From Bacteroidaceae bacterium (lineage in GTDB: Bacteria > Bacteroidota > Bacteroidia > Bacteroidales > Muribaculaceae): 64,000 nucleotides of DNA. A program made the translations under genes and the position numbers. Below are positions 16,069 through 24,697 of the stretch, in pieces; within the stretch, counting starts at the first letter, position 1; every line of letters starts with the position of its first letter. The stretch lies in assembly GCA_021768245.1 (NCBI GenBank), contig JAETNO010000017.1, forward strand, positions 4,623 through 68,622. The letters run 5' to 3'. The notes beneath the pieces are model-generated. The model worked only from the letters and a program-made list of their open reading frames with translations. It was not told the DNA's origin and made no database searches.

Positions 16069-16955
16069 TCGTCGCGTTTTGATATGCCCCAAAGGAGTTT
16101 GGCGCGCAGGGTATCGACAAAGTTATGGTCAGTGGTGTGGACGACTTTCGTGACGAAAGGCGCACGGCGCAGACGTAGCTTGACGTCAATCGGAAGGATT
16201 AGCGAGCGGCCGTCAAGGGTGACGCGGTAGGTGTCGGTGCGCGATTCGACGGAGATGTCGATAACATGGCTGTCGGCAACCACGAGCGGGCGCATGGTCA
16301 GCGAATGGGGGGCGATGGGCGAGAGCACCCAGCAGGGGGCGGTGGGTTGCACAATCGGGCCTCCGACCGATAGATTGTAGGCCGTGGAGCCGGTGGGGGT
16401 GCTGACGATAAGTCCGTCGCCCTGATAGGAGGCTACTGGCATGCCGTCAAGGAAGGTGTTGACGGTTATCATCGAGGCGGTGTCCTGACGGAGTATGGCG
16501 ATTTCGTTGAGCGCGAATCCCCAGCCGGAGATTCCGGCCTTTACTTTCCCACCGATGCCTTTCCCTTCAAGCAGTGAGCGCGACTCAACGGAGTAGTCGC
16601 CACGCATGAGGGCGTCAATCATCGCCGGAGCGTCGTCGATGGAGTGCTCGGCAAGAAATCCGAGATGGCCTGTGTTGAACCCTATTATGGGTATTTCCTT
16701 TTCGCCCACGCGCCGGGCAGTGCGGAGGAAGGTGCCGTCGCCACCTATGCTTATGCAGAAGTCAGCCGAGAAGTCCTCGTCGTCGAACACGTCGTCGGCG
16801 GGGAGGGCATCTCCTGTCAGGCGCGACATGGCTTCGAAAAAGTGACGGTCGACACAGGTGAAGATTCCACGTGCTGAAAGGAAGTCCATCAAGGCTGATA
16901 TGTGGGGGAGGTCTTCAGGGCTCTGACGGCGTTTGCCGAATATGGCTATCTTCAT
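16065..16955 (-). CDS. nadK: NAD kinase
   Basis: 296 residues. It phosphorylates NAD to NADP with ATP or polyphosphate in the cytoplasm. The GGDGTFL motif near residue 74, GFNTGHLGFL and GDGLIVSTPTGSTAYNLS are all present, and length is normal. It lies 55 bp after the ACT protein gene and its stop overlaps the start of the YgjP-like gene. The neighbourhood CBS/ACT protein-nadK divergent from pdxJ is a conserved Bacteroidales arrangement. Confidence 0.96.
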   Translation of the reverse strand: MKIAIFGKRRQSPEDLPHISALMDFLSARGIFTCVDRHFFEAMSRLTGDALPADDVFDDEDFSADFCISIGGDGTFLRTARRVGEKEIPIIGFNTGHLGFLAEHSIDDAPAMIDALMRGDYSVESRSLLEGKGIGGKVKAGISGWGFALNEIAILRQDTASMITVNTFLDGMPVASYQGDGLIVSTPTGSTAYNLSVGGPIVQPTAPCWVLSPIAPHSLTMRPLVVADSHVIDISVESRTDTYRVTLDGRSLILPIDVKLRLRRAPFVTKVVHTTDHNFVDTLRAKLLWGISKRDE

Positions 16956-17010
16956 TGTCGTGTGAGTGATGATAACTGGCGGTTTATTAATGATATGCTG
17001 GGGAGAGCGC

Positions 17011-17397
17011 TTACAGCCCGAGGTAGCGCATCAGCTCGTCGTAGCGCGACTGCATCAGGGATTCGTCGGAAGGGATGGTTTCTGCGGTGTCAATGACCTC
17101 GTAGCCGTAGCGTTCGAGCGAACGGGCCACCGACTCGGGATTGCGGTGGCTGACCCGGAGTTCGGCCACTATACGGTTGTCGAAGCTATCGGTGTCGGCA
17201 GTCACATTGAGGTTGAGCAGATGGGCATCGCAGTCCTCCACGGCGCGGGCGATGCGCGATGCGCTGTAGTCGCCGCGCCTGCATGCCACCATAAGCATTG
17301 AGCTTTCGCCGACCGGAGGGAAGAGGCGTTCGAGCGTTGAGGCCGGGTCGGCGGGGAGGGTGACGTTTTGGACGGATGTGTAGTCTTTTCGGGGCAA
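17011..17397 (-). CDS. ACT-domain protein, apparently lacking its usual N-terminal CBS pair
   Basis: 128 residues from TTG at 17397; the frame upstream reaches a stop at 17427 with no ATG, and the first in-frame ATG would be residue 33. The visible part (RRGDYSASRIARAVEDCDAH through SRYDELMRYLGL) matches the C-terminal half of the approximately 220-residue CBS-ACT protein that Bacteroides species encode next to nadK. The two CBS domains that normally precede it are missing, and the upstream DNA is already the pdxJ promoter region. It could be a true short protein or an N-terminally decayed gene. Function of the full-length family is not established; a ligand-sensing role is guessed from ACT domains. 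Confidence 0.6.
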   Translation of the reverse strand: MPRKDYTSVQNVTLPADPASTLERLFPPVGESSMLMVACRRGDYSASRIARAVEDCDAHLLNLNVTADTDSFDNRIVAELRVSHRNPESVARSLERYGYEVIDTAETIPSDESLMQSRYDELMRYLGL

Positions 17398-17425
17398 AAT
17401 ATTTCTGTTATTTAGTTTTTCTGAC

Positions 17426-17433
17426 TAATTTTG
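17426..17433 (+). promoter_or_regulatory. -7 box (TAATTTTG) of pdxJ
   Basis: TAATTTTG lies 97 bp upstream of the pdxJ ATG, in the divergent gap with the ACT protein gene. The -33 region is A/T-rich without a clear TTTG. Confidence 0.45.
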
Positions 17434-17529
17434 CAGTCGAAAATCGTCGGATACGGCCACAAAATTACAAATAATCATTTATATAATGAACCTCCGAATC
17501 CGACAAAAAGATTTCAGAGAGAATAAAAA

Positions 17530-18243
17530 ATGACAAATCTCAGCGTAAACATCAATAAAATAGCCACCCTGCGCAATGCACGCGGGGAGAATGTGCCCGA
17601 TTTGCTCAAGGTGGCTGCTGATTGCGAGGCTTTTGGTGCCGACGGAATCACCGTGCATCCGCGTCCCGACGAGCGCCACATACGCCGCGACGATGTCTAT
17701 CGCCTGCGACCCTTAGTGAAAACGGAATTCAACATCGAGGGCTATCCCTCGCCGGAGTTCCTTGACCTTGTGCTTCAGGTGAAGCCCGAGCAGGTGACAC
17801 TCGTGCCCGACGCTCCCGATGCCCTTACTTCGAGCGCGGGATGGAATGTGGGTGAGCACATGGCTTTCCTGACTTCTGTTGTCGACCGCCTGAGGGATGC
17901 CGGCATCCGATCCTCGATTTTTGTGGGGACTGATACCGACAATATACTGCTTGCAGCCAAGACGGGCGCTGACCGTGTGGAGCTGTATACGAAGCCCTAT
18001 GCCGACCTCTATCCCAAATCGCCGGAAGAGGCTGTGGCTCCTTTCGTGGAGGCTGCCCACGCGGCTTTCTCGGCGGGTCTCGGTGTCAATGCCGGTCACG
18101 ACCTGAGTCTCGTGAACCTCGAATATTTCCATCGCAACATTCCCCGTCTCAGCGAAGTCTCAATCGGACACGCATTGATTTGCGATGCTCTCTATCTGGG
18201 GCTGGAAAAAGCAATCCATGACTACAAACTCTGCTTACAATAA
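17530..18243 (+). CDS. pdxJ: Pyridoxine 5'-phosphate synthase
   Basis: 237 residues. It joins 1-deoxy-D-xylulose 5-phosphate and 3-amino-2-oxopropyl phosphate to give pyridoxine 5'-phosphate, the last ring-forming step of the DXP-dependent vitamin B6 route. The N-terminus (LSVNINKIATLRNARG), DGITVHPRPDERHI, and GLGVNAGHDLSLVNL are family signatures on a TIM barrel. The protein is cytoplasmic. It heads a run with the exbB/exbD/tonB-like genes, 31 bp upstream of exbB, a gene order common in Bacteroidales. Confidence 0.96.
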   Translation: MTNLSVNINKIATLRNARGENVPDLLKVAADCEAFGADGITVHPRPDERHIRRDDVYRLRPLVKTEFNIEGYPSPEFLDLVLQVKPEQVTLVPDAPDALTSSAGWNVGEHMAFLTSVVDRLRDAGIRSSIFVGTDTDNILLAAKTGADRVELYTKPYADLYPKSPEEAVAPFVEAAHAAFSAGLGVNAGHDLSLVNLEYFHRNIPRLSEVSIGHALICDALYLGLEKAIHDYKLCLQ

Positions 18244-18274
18244 TCTAATTCAGACAAGCTAAAGATTAAATCAT

Positions 18275-18982
18275 ATGTTTCAACAGGAATTTGTCGACAC
18301 TGTGGCTACGGCCGCTGTCAGCTACAACGAAGCCGTGAGCGAACAGGCTCAGGCCATGGCGCAGGAACTCTCCGTGTGGGATCTCACCATGCGCGGGGGA
18401 TGGATTATGATTCCGCTGGCAATCCTGTCGATTGTGTGTATATATATATTTGTGGAGCGTTGTCTCGCACTGCGTCGCGCGCAGAAAGATGACAGCTCGT
18501 TCATGGAACGCATACGCGATTATATCCATGAGGGAGAAATCGAAAGCGCGCGCCGTCTGTGCGCCAAGACCGATACTCCCTATGCACGTCTCATAGCAAA
18601 GGGCATAAGCCGCATCGGACGCCCGATGAATGATGTGCTGGTGACCATCGAAAATACCGGCAATATTGAAATCGCCACGCTTGAGAAGGGGCTCCCCTGG
18701 CTTGCGACAACGGCTGCAGGCGGCCCGATGATAGGTTTCCTCGGGACTGTCATCGGTATGGTGCAGGCTTTCTACAATCTGGCGTCAGCCGGTTCGAGCG
18801 CGAATATCGCGGTGCTTGCCGACGGCATCTATGCCGCGCTTGTCACCACTGTGGCCGGTCTGATAGTGGGCATTATAGCCCTCTTCGCCTACAACTATCT
18901 TGTGGCGCGTATCAATAAGGTGATGAACGCTCTCGAGGCCAAGACGATGGAGTTCATGGACCTGCTTAACGAGCCTGCCTGA
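18275..18982 (+). CDS. exbB: MotA/TolQ/ExbB proton channel family protein
   Basis: 235 residues, inner membrane. Three hydrophobic segments are seen near 43-62, 146-168 and 187-210, with the conserved stretch GPMIGFLGTVIGM in the second and AALVTTVAGLIVGI in the third. With ExbD it makes the proton-driven motor that energises TonB or Tol-Pal. The neighbour genes for ExbD and a TonB-like protein follow at once. TolQ rather than ExbB cannot be excluded, but no TolB or Pal gene is adjacent. Confidence 0.92.
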   Translation: MFQQEFVDTVATAAVSYNEAVSEQAQAMAQELSVWDLTMRGGWIMIPLAILSIVCIYIFVERCLALRRAQKDDSSFMERIRDYIHEGEIESARRLCAKTDTPYARLIAKGISRIGRPMNDVLVTIENTGNIEIATLEKGLPWLATTAAGGPMIGFLGTVIGMVQAFYNLASAGSSANIAVLADGIYAALVTTVAGLIVGIIALFAYNYLVARINKVMNALEAKTMEFMDLLNEPA

Positions 18983-19014
18983 CGGGATGATTGTCAATCA
19001 TATATTAGATTCTT

Positions 19015-19452
19015 ATGGCTCTTAAACGACAAAACACGATGATGGCGGCTTTCTCCATGGCTTCCATGACGGATGTCATATTCCTGCTGCTCATCTTCTT
19101 TATGGTCACATCGACATTCGTCTTTCCTACCGCCCTTGAGGTCAATCTCCCTGAAAGTTCGAAGCAGACTGCCCTTAAGCCCTCGACGAGAGTTTATATC
19201 GATAAGGAAGGTGCGATTTATGCCACAGCCGACGAGAGCGAGCCGGCTGCGATGAGCCTTGATTCGCTGCTCGCTTTTCTGCAGTCACAGGCGTTGAAGG
19301 CGGACGGCGGAGATAACTTCATTGCTGTCTATGCGGATGAGGAGGTGACTTATGGCACTCTCGTTAAAGTCCTTGACCTCGGCGCGCAAAACAACTTGAA
19401 AATGGTGCTTGCCACAAAGCCGACTCCGGCTTCGGCAAAGCCAGCCCAATAA
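19015..19452 (+). CDS. exbD: ExbD/TolR family biopolymer transport protein
   Basis: 145 residues with one N-terminal membrane segment (about 18-38). Asp20 at its start (SMTDVIFLLLIFF) is the conserved proton-relay residue of ExbD/TolR. The rest is a periplasmic domain ending in a short low-complexity tail (KPTPASAKPAQ). It lies 32 bp after exbB and 12 bp before the TonB-like gene and works with both. Confidence 0.92.
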   Translation: MALKRQNTMMAAFSMASMTDVIFLLLIFFMVTSTFVFPTALEVNLPESSKQTALKPSTRVYIDKEGAIYATADESEPAAMSLDSLLAFLQSQALKADGGDNFIAVYADEEVTYGTLVKVLDLGAQNNLKMVLATKPTPASAKPAQ

Positions 19453-19464
19453 TTCATCCCTGAG

Positions 19465-20274
19465 ATGTCTGATTCCAGTCAAAATAGACGCAACCGCCTT
19501 ACGGCGCTTATAGCTACCGTGCTTTTCCACGCCCTTGTTGTGGTGGCCTTGCTCACGCTCTGTCTGCGATATCCCGGAAGGGAAGACAATGAGCGGACAT
19601 GGCCGCCGGTAGATTCATCGGAAGTGTTGTTTGGCGGTGAGTATGTGATGATTGGAGACCGACCTGAGATTGCGGAAAATTCAGGCGAGGCGGCACCCGC
19701 AGAGGCGGAGGCCGAAGAGGTTCCTGCACCCGAAGCGGAAGCTCTCGAAAATGCCGGTGAGCCGGCGGAACCGTCTCCTGTCGTCAGTACAGAACGGCCT
19801 TCGCCTGCCAAAGTCGAAAAGAAGCCGGCTCCCGCCAAGTCCGGTCCGACAAAAGCGGAGATTGAGGCTGCCGAGAAAGCGAGGCGTGAGCGGGAAACCA
19901 GGAATGCGATTGCCGGAAAAGTCAAATTCGGGCAAAAAGGCACGGGCGGAAGCGGCAAGGGCAATGCCGGAAGTCCTGACGGTAATTCAACAGTGGGAGC
20001 AGTGAGCGGGAGCCCGGGATTCAATCTTAAGGGTCGCAGTCTGGCTGACTGGCATTCTCCCGCCGCCGGTCCGTTGGGAACGATAACCGTTCGTGTTACA
20101 GTCAACCGTCAGGGTAAGGTCACATCGGCAAGCTATTTTTCAGGGACAGGCGCTGCCGCGGCTAATCAGGCCACAAGGCAGAATTGTGTCAATGCCGCCA
20201 GAATGTCGCAGTTCTCAGTCGACAACGATGCTCCTGCGTCGCAGACAGGGACTATTACCTATAATTTCAAATAG
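19465..20274 (+). CDS. TonB-like energy transducer
   Basis: 269 residues. One N-terminal membrane helix (about 13-34) is followed by a long Pro/Ala/Glu-rich spanning region (about 70-150), a Gly/Ser-rich stretch, and a C-terminal TonB/TolA-like domain (about 200-269, GTITVRVTVNRQGKVTSASY). This is the expected architecture of a periplasm-spanning protein that links the ExbB/ExbD motor to outer membrane receptors such as SusC. The charged coiled spacer (AEIEAAEKARRERETRN) is also seen in TolA proteins, so the exact partner remains open. Confidence 0.82.
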   Translation: MSDSSQNRRNRLTALIATVLFHALVVVALLTLCLRYPGREDNERTWPPVDSSEVLFGGEYVMIGDRPEIAENSGEAAPAEAEAEEVPAPEAEALENAGEPAEPSPVVSTERPSPAKVEKKPAPAKSGPTKAEIEAAEKARRERETRNAIAGKVKFGQKGTGGSGKGNAGSPDGNSTVGAVSGSPGFNLKGRSLADWHSPAAGPLGTITVRVTVNRQGKVTSASYFSGTGAAAANQATRQNCVNAARMSQFSVDNDAPASQTGTITYNFK

Positions 20275-20326
20275 GTTTAATAAATTCAGAGGCTTAAAAA
20301 TTCATGAGAAAATTTTAAACAGTTTC

Positions 20327-20869
20327 TTACTCTTCGGGAATTTCGAAGATTGAGAAGTTGACTGAACCGTAAGCGCGATGACCGGTGAAATGGGGGAGGG
20401 ATGAGAAATCGTATTTTTTCGAATGTTCGATGATGAAGATGCTTCCCGGATGGAGCAGTCGGGAATTCAGTACCATTTCCGGAATGTCGCCGAAGCCGTC
20501 GAGGTCGTAGGGGGGGTCGGCAAATATGAAGTCGAATTGAGAAGATGATTCCCGGATGAAGCGAATGGCATCGGTGCGTAGCAGATGAAGATTGTTGTCT
20601 CCGAGTTCACGTTTTACTTTTTCGATGAAACGGGCCTGCGTCGCTGATTTTTCGATTGAAGTGACTGAGGCGGCGCCTCGCGAGAGAAGTTCGAAACTTA
20701 CCGCTCCGGTGCCGGCAAAAAGGTCGAGGCATCTGAGGCCTTCGATGTCTACCATGTTTTCAATCACATTGAAAATGTTTTCGCGTGCGAAGTCTGTGGT
20801 CGGTCGTGCAGTGATGTTTGTCGGGACATTGAATCGCCGACGTCCGTATTTACCTCTGATTATTCTCAT
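20327..20869 (-). CDS. rsmD: 16S rRNA (guanine(966)-N2)-methyltransferase
   Basis: 180 residues, cytoplasmic. It methylates G966 of 16S rRNA with S-adenosylmethionine. The N-terminal RIIRGKYGRRRF, the SAM site DLFAGTGAVSFELLSRGA and the catalytic ADPPYDL motif are typical, and length is normal. It follows the DUF3822 gene by 27 bp, as in other Bacteroidales, and converges on the TonB-like gene across 52 bp. Confidence 0.95.
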   Translation of the reverse strand: MRIIRGKYGRRRFNVPTNITARPTTDFARENIFNVIENMVDIEGLRCLDLFAGTGAVSFELLSRGAASVTSIEKSATQARFIEKVKRELGDNNLHLLRTDAIRFIRESSSQFDFIFADPPYDLDGFGDIPEMVLNSRLLHPGSIFIIEHSKKYDFSSLPHFTGHRAYGSVNFSIFEIPEE

Positions 20870-20896
20870 CGTGTTGTGTGGAGGACTTGTGTTGGT

Positions 20897-21715
20897 TTAC
20901 TCGCAGAGTGGAGCGGATATCAGGTCGAATGGCGCAAGCATGGAGTCTTTACCCGCCTTGAACATCTGGGGAGGAAAAATCACCGGCATCACACGCGAGA
21001 TATAAGTGCGGAGCACCGGGGTCAGTTCCTCTCTGACTTTTTGGTCGCCTGACAGCAGCAGTTCATCGGAATGGGGGTCGAGTCCGAGGCGCTGACGGCA
21101 TGCGAGAAGATAGTAGGCTGCGTCGGTGATGGCTGAAAAAGAAAAAGTGTTGGCGAGTTTCAGTTGCCGGCTGTCGGTAACTATTACGTCGAGCGACGAT
21201 TCCCTGATGTTGGCCACCATCCTGACATTGTTGCTCTGCCCGGACCGGGAAGCGAAATAGCGGCATAGCGATGAGATATGTCCGCTGATTTTAACGCGAT
21301 GGAAAGTGCGGTTGAGAAATCCACGCAGCTCAGGCTCTATCCCGGTCAGGACGGTTGCATTGCGTGTGCCTGTCTCATCTGTAAGCACCTCGAGTTTGCT
21401 GTCGGGGAAGGCTGTGTCGAACAGAAGCCGGCTTTCATTGATGCATCCGGAAGGGATGACTATGAAATCACGTGATTCCACGATGCAGTATATATTGCGG
21501 AAGTCGCTGAGCAAGGCAGGATTGTCGTAGACCACGTTCTCAATTGCCCCGATCCATGACGGAGTGACAGGGTCAATAGGGAAGCGACGGTAGACCAGCG
21601 AATTGTCCTCCACGATTGAATATACAACCGCGTGAACCGCCTCACGACTTACACGCAGGAGCAGATTCCACATCCGGGGATCTTTCACCAGGTCTTTATC
21701 TAAACAGTTGTCCAA
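20897..21715 (-). CDS. DUF3822 family protein
   Basis: About 272 residues. The family is confined to Bacteroidota, is usually encoded just upstream of rsmD, and resembles the actin-like ATPase fold in pattern (strand-rich halves), but no function is established. The frame is open to a TTG at 21745, yet that TTG is the end of the -7 box TAATTTTG, so translation must start downstream. TTG 21715 or ATG 21673 are the candidates, and 21715 is chosen as it keeps the ten or so residues that precede the first strand in relatives. Confidence 0.7.
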   Translation of the reverse strand: MDNCLDKDLVKDPRMWNLLLRVSREAVHAVVYSIVEDNSLVYRRFPIDPVTPSWIGAIENVVYDNPALLSDFRNIYCIVESRDFIVIPSGCINESRLLFDTAFPDSKLEVLTDETGTRNATVLTGIEPELRGFLNRTFHRVKISGHISSLCRYFASRSGQSNNVRMVANIRESSLDVIVTDSRQLKLANTFSFSAITDAAYYLLACRQRLGLDPHSDELLLSGDQKVREELTPVLRTYISRVMPVIFPPQMFKAGKDSMLAPFDLISAPLCE

Positions 21716-21742
21716 GGTAGGGGAAATAATGGTTTGCGCAGA

Positions 21743-21773
21743 CAAAATTAAAGAAAAATATCAAATTCAGCAA
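21743..21773 (-). promoter_or_regulatory. Promoter of the DUF3822-rsmD operon
   Basis: On the minus strand TTG (21773-21771), a 20-base spacer and TAATTTTG (21750-21743) fit the Bacteroidota consensus. It decides against the longest reading of the DUF3822 frame. Confidence 0.6.
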
Positions 21774-21794
21774 GGATATAGGCTTGTATATAGT

Positions 21795-21832
21795 TCAGGG
21801 ACGCGTAAGCGCAGGCGTTTACGCGTCCCTGA
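21795..21832. terminator. Hairpin with 14-bp arms between DUF805 and DUF3822 genes
   Basis: TCAGGGACGCGTAA (21795-21808) pairs perfectly with 21819-21832. It lies 30 bp past the DUF805 stop codon on the minus strand and just upstream of the DUF3822 promoter, so it probably ends the DUF805 transcript. No T-run follows. It may also be a small dispersed repeat. Confidence 0.5.
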
Positions 21833-21862
21833 TTATGATTATTGATAATGTCGGTCGGTGAT

Positions 21863-22243
21863 TTAATACTGAAGGTTGGGCACGGGACCATATTCGTTGG
21901 GCACAGGCTGGCTTTCCTTTATGGCGAAAATTAGGAAAATAATCGAACCTACGAGAGGAATCAAGTTAATCAGCACCCACCAACCTGATTTACCGACGTC
22001 GTGCATGCGACGAACGGCAAGACCTAAGCCGGGAAGAAGGACAGCAAGGGTGAAAATACCGTTAACGATACTGACCATGGTGTCGCTCCAGCAGAACACG
22101 ATGCCGATTGCCGCACTTACGGCAAAGCAAAAGAGTGCGAACCACCAGTATTCCGAACGCGATGCACGTCCTTCAAAGTTGCAATAGTTGACTGTGAGGG
22201 CCTTTTTGACAGCCTCACCAAAATCTAATTGTCGCTGATACAT
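21863..22243 (-). CDS. DUF805 family inner membrane protein
   Basis: 126 residues from ATG 22243 (MYQRQLDFGEAVKKAL). The frame is open further upstream, but the extra stretch is low-quality A/T-rich sequence that overlaps the promoter. The protein has the DUF805 hallmarks NFEGRASRSEYWWFALF and AVRRMHDVGKSGWWVLI with three or four membrane helices. Function is unknown; relatives are small membrane proteins of bacteria and phages. It ends in a short hydrophilic tail (VPNEYGPVPNLQY). Confidence 0.82.
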   Translation of the reverse strand: MYQRQLDFGEAVKKALTVNYCNFEGRASRSEYWWFALFCFAVSAAIGIVFCWSDTMVSIVNGIFTLAVLLPGLGLAVRRMHDVGKSGWWVLINLIPLVGSIIFLIFAIKESQPVPNEYGPVPNLQY

Positions 22244-22298
22244 AATGTAGTTGATTATTAATGAATATGCGTGAGATATGTTAGATAATCGGTTATCG

Positions 22299-22306
22299 CA
22301 AATGTA
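22299..22306 (-). promoter_or_regulatory. -7 box (TACATTTG) of the DUF805 gene
   Basis: The minus strand reads TACATTTG 56 bp upstream of the chosen ATG. The -33 position has no clear TTTG. Confidence 0.4.
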
Positions 22307-22348
22307 CAAATAAAAAATTGAATTGTGAGATAAATGATGAAAAATTCG

Positions 22349-22356
22349 TAAATTTG
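22349..22356 (+). promoter_or_regulatory. -7 box (TAAATTTG) of the DUF4494 gene
   Basis: TAAATTTG lies 66 bp upstream of the DUF4494 ATG; a TTG at 22323-22325 is 23 bases away, slightly longer than usual. It is back to back with the DUF805 promoter. Confidence 0.45.
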
Positions 22357-22421
22357 CACTCATATGCGGTCTTGTACGGCATATATTGTAGAAAACAAAA
22401 ATTATAAGGAATAAGATAATC

Positions 22422-22874
22422 ATGGCAAATTGGTTTGAGACTAAAGTCCGCTACGATAAGACGATGGAGAACGGTTCCATCAAGAAAGTAACAGAAGCTT
22501 ATATGGTCGATGCCCTTTCTTTCACGGAGGCTGAGGCAAGGATATCGGAAGAGATTGCTCACTTTACATCCGACTTTTCGGTTTCAGCAGTGAAGCGCAC
22601 TAAAATTGCGGAAATCTTCCGTGAAAAGACCGGCGACAAATGGTATCTCGTTAAGGTGGCTTTTATAACCATTGATGAGAAGACTGCGGTGGAAAAGAAA
22701 TCTATTTCCCAGATTCTTGTCGCCGCCGACAGTTTCAAGGAGGCTTTTGACAATTTCATGGAAGGCATGAAAGGTACGCTCGCCGACTTTGAAATAAACA
22801 CCATCCAGGAGACGCTGATCATGGATGTCTATGATGCCAATCTGAGTGGAGAGAATAAGGAAAAGGATGCCTGA
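22422..22874 (+). CDS. DUF4494 family protein
   Basis: 150 residues, soluble, no signal peptide. The N-terminus (MANWFETKVRYDKTMENG) and the segment VTEAYMVDALSFTEAEARI are typical of DUF4494, a family found in Bacteroidota and in phages that infect them. No function is known. The 3' end overlaps the start of the PLP homeostasis gene (ATGCCTGA), so the two are translationally coupled, as in other Bacteroidales. Confidence 0.88.
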   Translation: MANWFETKVRYDKTMENGSIKKVTEAYMVDALSFTEAEARISEEIAHFTSDFSVSAVKRTKIAEIFREKTGDKWYLVKVAFITIDEKTAVEKKSISQILVAADSFKEAFDNFMEGMKGTLADFEINTIQETLIMDVYDANLSGENKEKDA

Positions 22875-23538
22875 TATAAAGACCAATATCCGTAGACTGC
22901 GTTCTTCCATTCCTGAAGGGGTGGAACTTGTGGCTGTGTCGAAGTTCCATCCGGCCGTGGCCTTGATGGAAGCTTACGATGCGGGCCAAAGGATTTTTGG
23001 CGAAAGCCGTGCAACGGAGCTTTCGGCAAAAGCCATGGAACTTCCCAAGGATATTGAATGGCATTTCATAGGCCATCTGCAGACAAATAAAGTAAAGAAA
23101 GTGGTGGCTACTGCATCACTGATTCACAGTATCGATTCCGAGCGGCTTCTAAGAGCTGTCGATGATGAAGCTTCGAAGCTTGGACGCCGCATCGGGGTTC
23201 TCCTTCAACTTCACGTGGCCAAAGAGGAAACGAAGTTTGGGTTCACTCCCGACGAACTGCTTGAGTTTGTCACGCCGAAGCTTGTGGCGTCGTTGAAATC
23301 AGTGTCAATACGCGGAGTCATGGGTATGGCCTCTAATGTAGACGACGAAGAGCGAATAAGAGAAGATTTCCGTAAGATTAGTTCCACGTTCCGTAAGTTG
23401 AAGACGGCTTGTTTCCCTTCCGATATGGGCTTCTCAATCATCAGCATGGGTATGAGCCATGACTGGCCTATAGCAGTAGATGAAGGCGGCAACATGATTC
23501 GTGTCGGAACTTCGATTTTCGGAGAGCGTGAATATTGA
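22867..23538 (+). CDS. YggS/PLPBP family pyridoxal-phosphate homeostasis protein
   Basis: 223 residues from ATG 22867; an in-frame start at 22846 is also possible but would lie deeper in DUF4494. A single-domain alanine-racemase-like TIM barrel that binds PLP and buffers its free level in the cytoplasm. The PLP lysine is in VAVSKFHP, and GHLQTNKVKKV, IHSIDSERL and FSIISMGMSHDWPIAV are conserved. It is 4 bp upstream of the NeuC-like gene. Confidence 0.92.
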   Translation: MPDIKTNIRRLRSSIPEGVELVAVSKFHPAVALMEAYDAGQRIFGESRATELSAKAMELPKDIEWHFIGHLQTNKVKKVVATASLIHSIDSERLLRAVDDEASKLGRRIGVLLQLHVAKEETKFGFTPDELLEFVTPKLVASLKSVSIRGVMGMASNVDDEERIREDFRKISSTFRKLKTACFPSDMGFSIISMGMSHDWPIAVDEGGNMIRVGTSIFGEREY

Positions 23539-23542
23539 AACA

Positions 23543-24697
23543 ATGAGAAAGATAGCCATAGCGACAGGGACAAGGGCTGACTGGGGACTTCTCAGCGGCA
23601 TTGCGCGGAAACTTTCCGGACGCGAGGACTGCCATGTGGATATATTGGCAACAAACATGCATCTGTCGCCGCGCTATGGCAACACTATCGATGAGATTGT
23701 GGCAGACGGTTTCGCTGACGTAATAAAAGTGGAGATGTCTGATGCTACTGATTCGCCGATAGGCACAGTCAAAGCCATGGCGGAATGCATGGAAGGAATG
23801 TCGCGTGAGCTCGACCGGCTGAATCCCGATTTGATTGTCATTCTCGGCGATAGATTTGAGATGCTTGCCACGGCTACAGCCGCGCTTATGATGCGTGTGC
23901 CAATCGTGCATATTGCCGGTGGAGAGATTTCCGAGGGGGCCATTGACGACAGTATCCGTCATGCCATCACAAAGATGGCTGCATTGCATCTTACTGCCAC
24001 CGAACAATACCGCCGGCGCGTAATCGCCATGGGCGAGGCTCCTGAAAGGGTTATAAATACGGGGGCGATAGGTGTTTACAATATAATGCATGAGCCGCTG
24101 ATGGACAGGTCGGAGCTTGAGGATTCAATAGGTATGGCTCTGCCTGAGAAATCGTTGCTCGTGACCTATCATCCCGCCACTCTTGATGAGGGGAATCCGG
24201 CAGAATATTGTGAGTCTCTTCTGCGGGCTCTTGATTGTTTCAGCGATTCACATGTGATTATCACCTATCCCAACAATGATTCACGGGGAAGGGTTATAAT
24301 TGACCTTATCGAACGTTATGGAGCCATGAACCCGGATAGGGTGAAAGTGATACCTTCCCTGGGGAAAAAACGCTATCTTTCTGCTCTGCGCTATGTCAGT
24401 GCCGTTGTCGGGAATTCTTCGAGCGGAATAGTCGAAGTGCCGTCCATGCATATCCCTACGGTTGATATAGGCATGCGTCAGAAAGGCCGTCTTAGGAGCA
24501 ACAGTGTGGTTCATTGCGGGGATTCGACGTCAGAAATAGCCGAAGCCATAGGCTATGCGCTCAGCGAAGCCGGGCAGCGTCAGGCCAGAGAGGCAGAGAA
24601 TCCATATTTTAAAGAGGATACACTTGACATCATAGTCAACGCTGTAGCCGACACCCCCCTGTCACTACTCAAAGTCAAGAAGTTTTATGACAACTGA
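23543..24697 (+). CDS. NeuC/LegG-type UDP(GDP)-N-acetylhexosamine 2-epimerase (hydrolysing)
   Basis: 384 residues from ATG 23543 (MRKIAIATGTRADWGLL), 4 bp after the preceding stop. The GTRADWG start, VILGDRFEMLA, HIAGGEISEGAIDDSIRHAITK and GNSSSGIVEVP are those of hydrolysing 2-epimerases that make N-acetylmannosamine (NeuC) or the 2,4-diacetamido sugar for legionaminic acid (LegG). The neighbour PtmE-like guanylyltransferase favours the legionaminic (GDP-linked) route. The protein is cytoplasmic. It overlaps the next gene by 11 bp. Confidence 0.87.
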   Translation: MRKIAIATGTRADWGLLSGIARKLSGREDCHVDILATNMHLSPRYGNTIDEIVADGFADVIKVEMSDATDSPIGTVKAMAECMEGMSRELDRLNPDLIVILGDRFEMLATATAALMMRVPIVHIAGGEISEGAIDDSIRHAITKMAALHLTATEQYRRRVIAMGEAPERVINTGAIGVYNIMHEPLMDRSELEDSIGMALPEKSLLVTYHPATLDEGNPAEYCESLLRALDCFSDSHVIITYPNNDSRGRVIIDLIERYGAMNPDRVKVIPSLGKKRYLSALRYVSAVVGNSSSGIVEVPSMHIPTVDIGMRQKGRLRSNSVVHCGDSTSEIAEAIGYALSEAGQRQAREAENPYFKEDTLDIIVNAVADTPLSLLKVKKFYDN

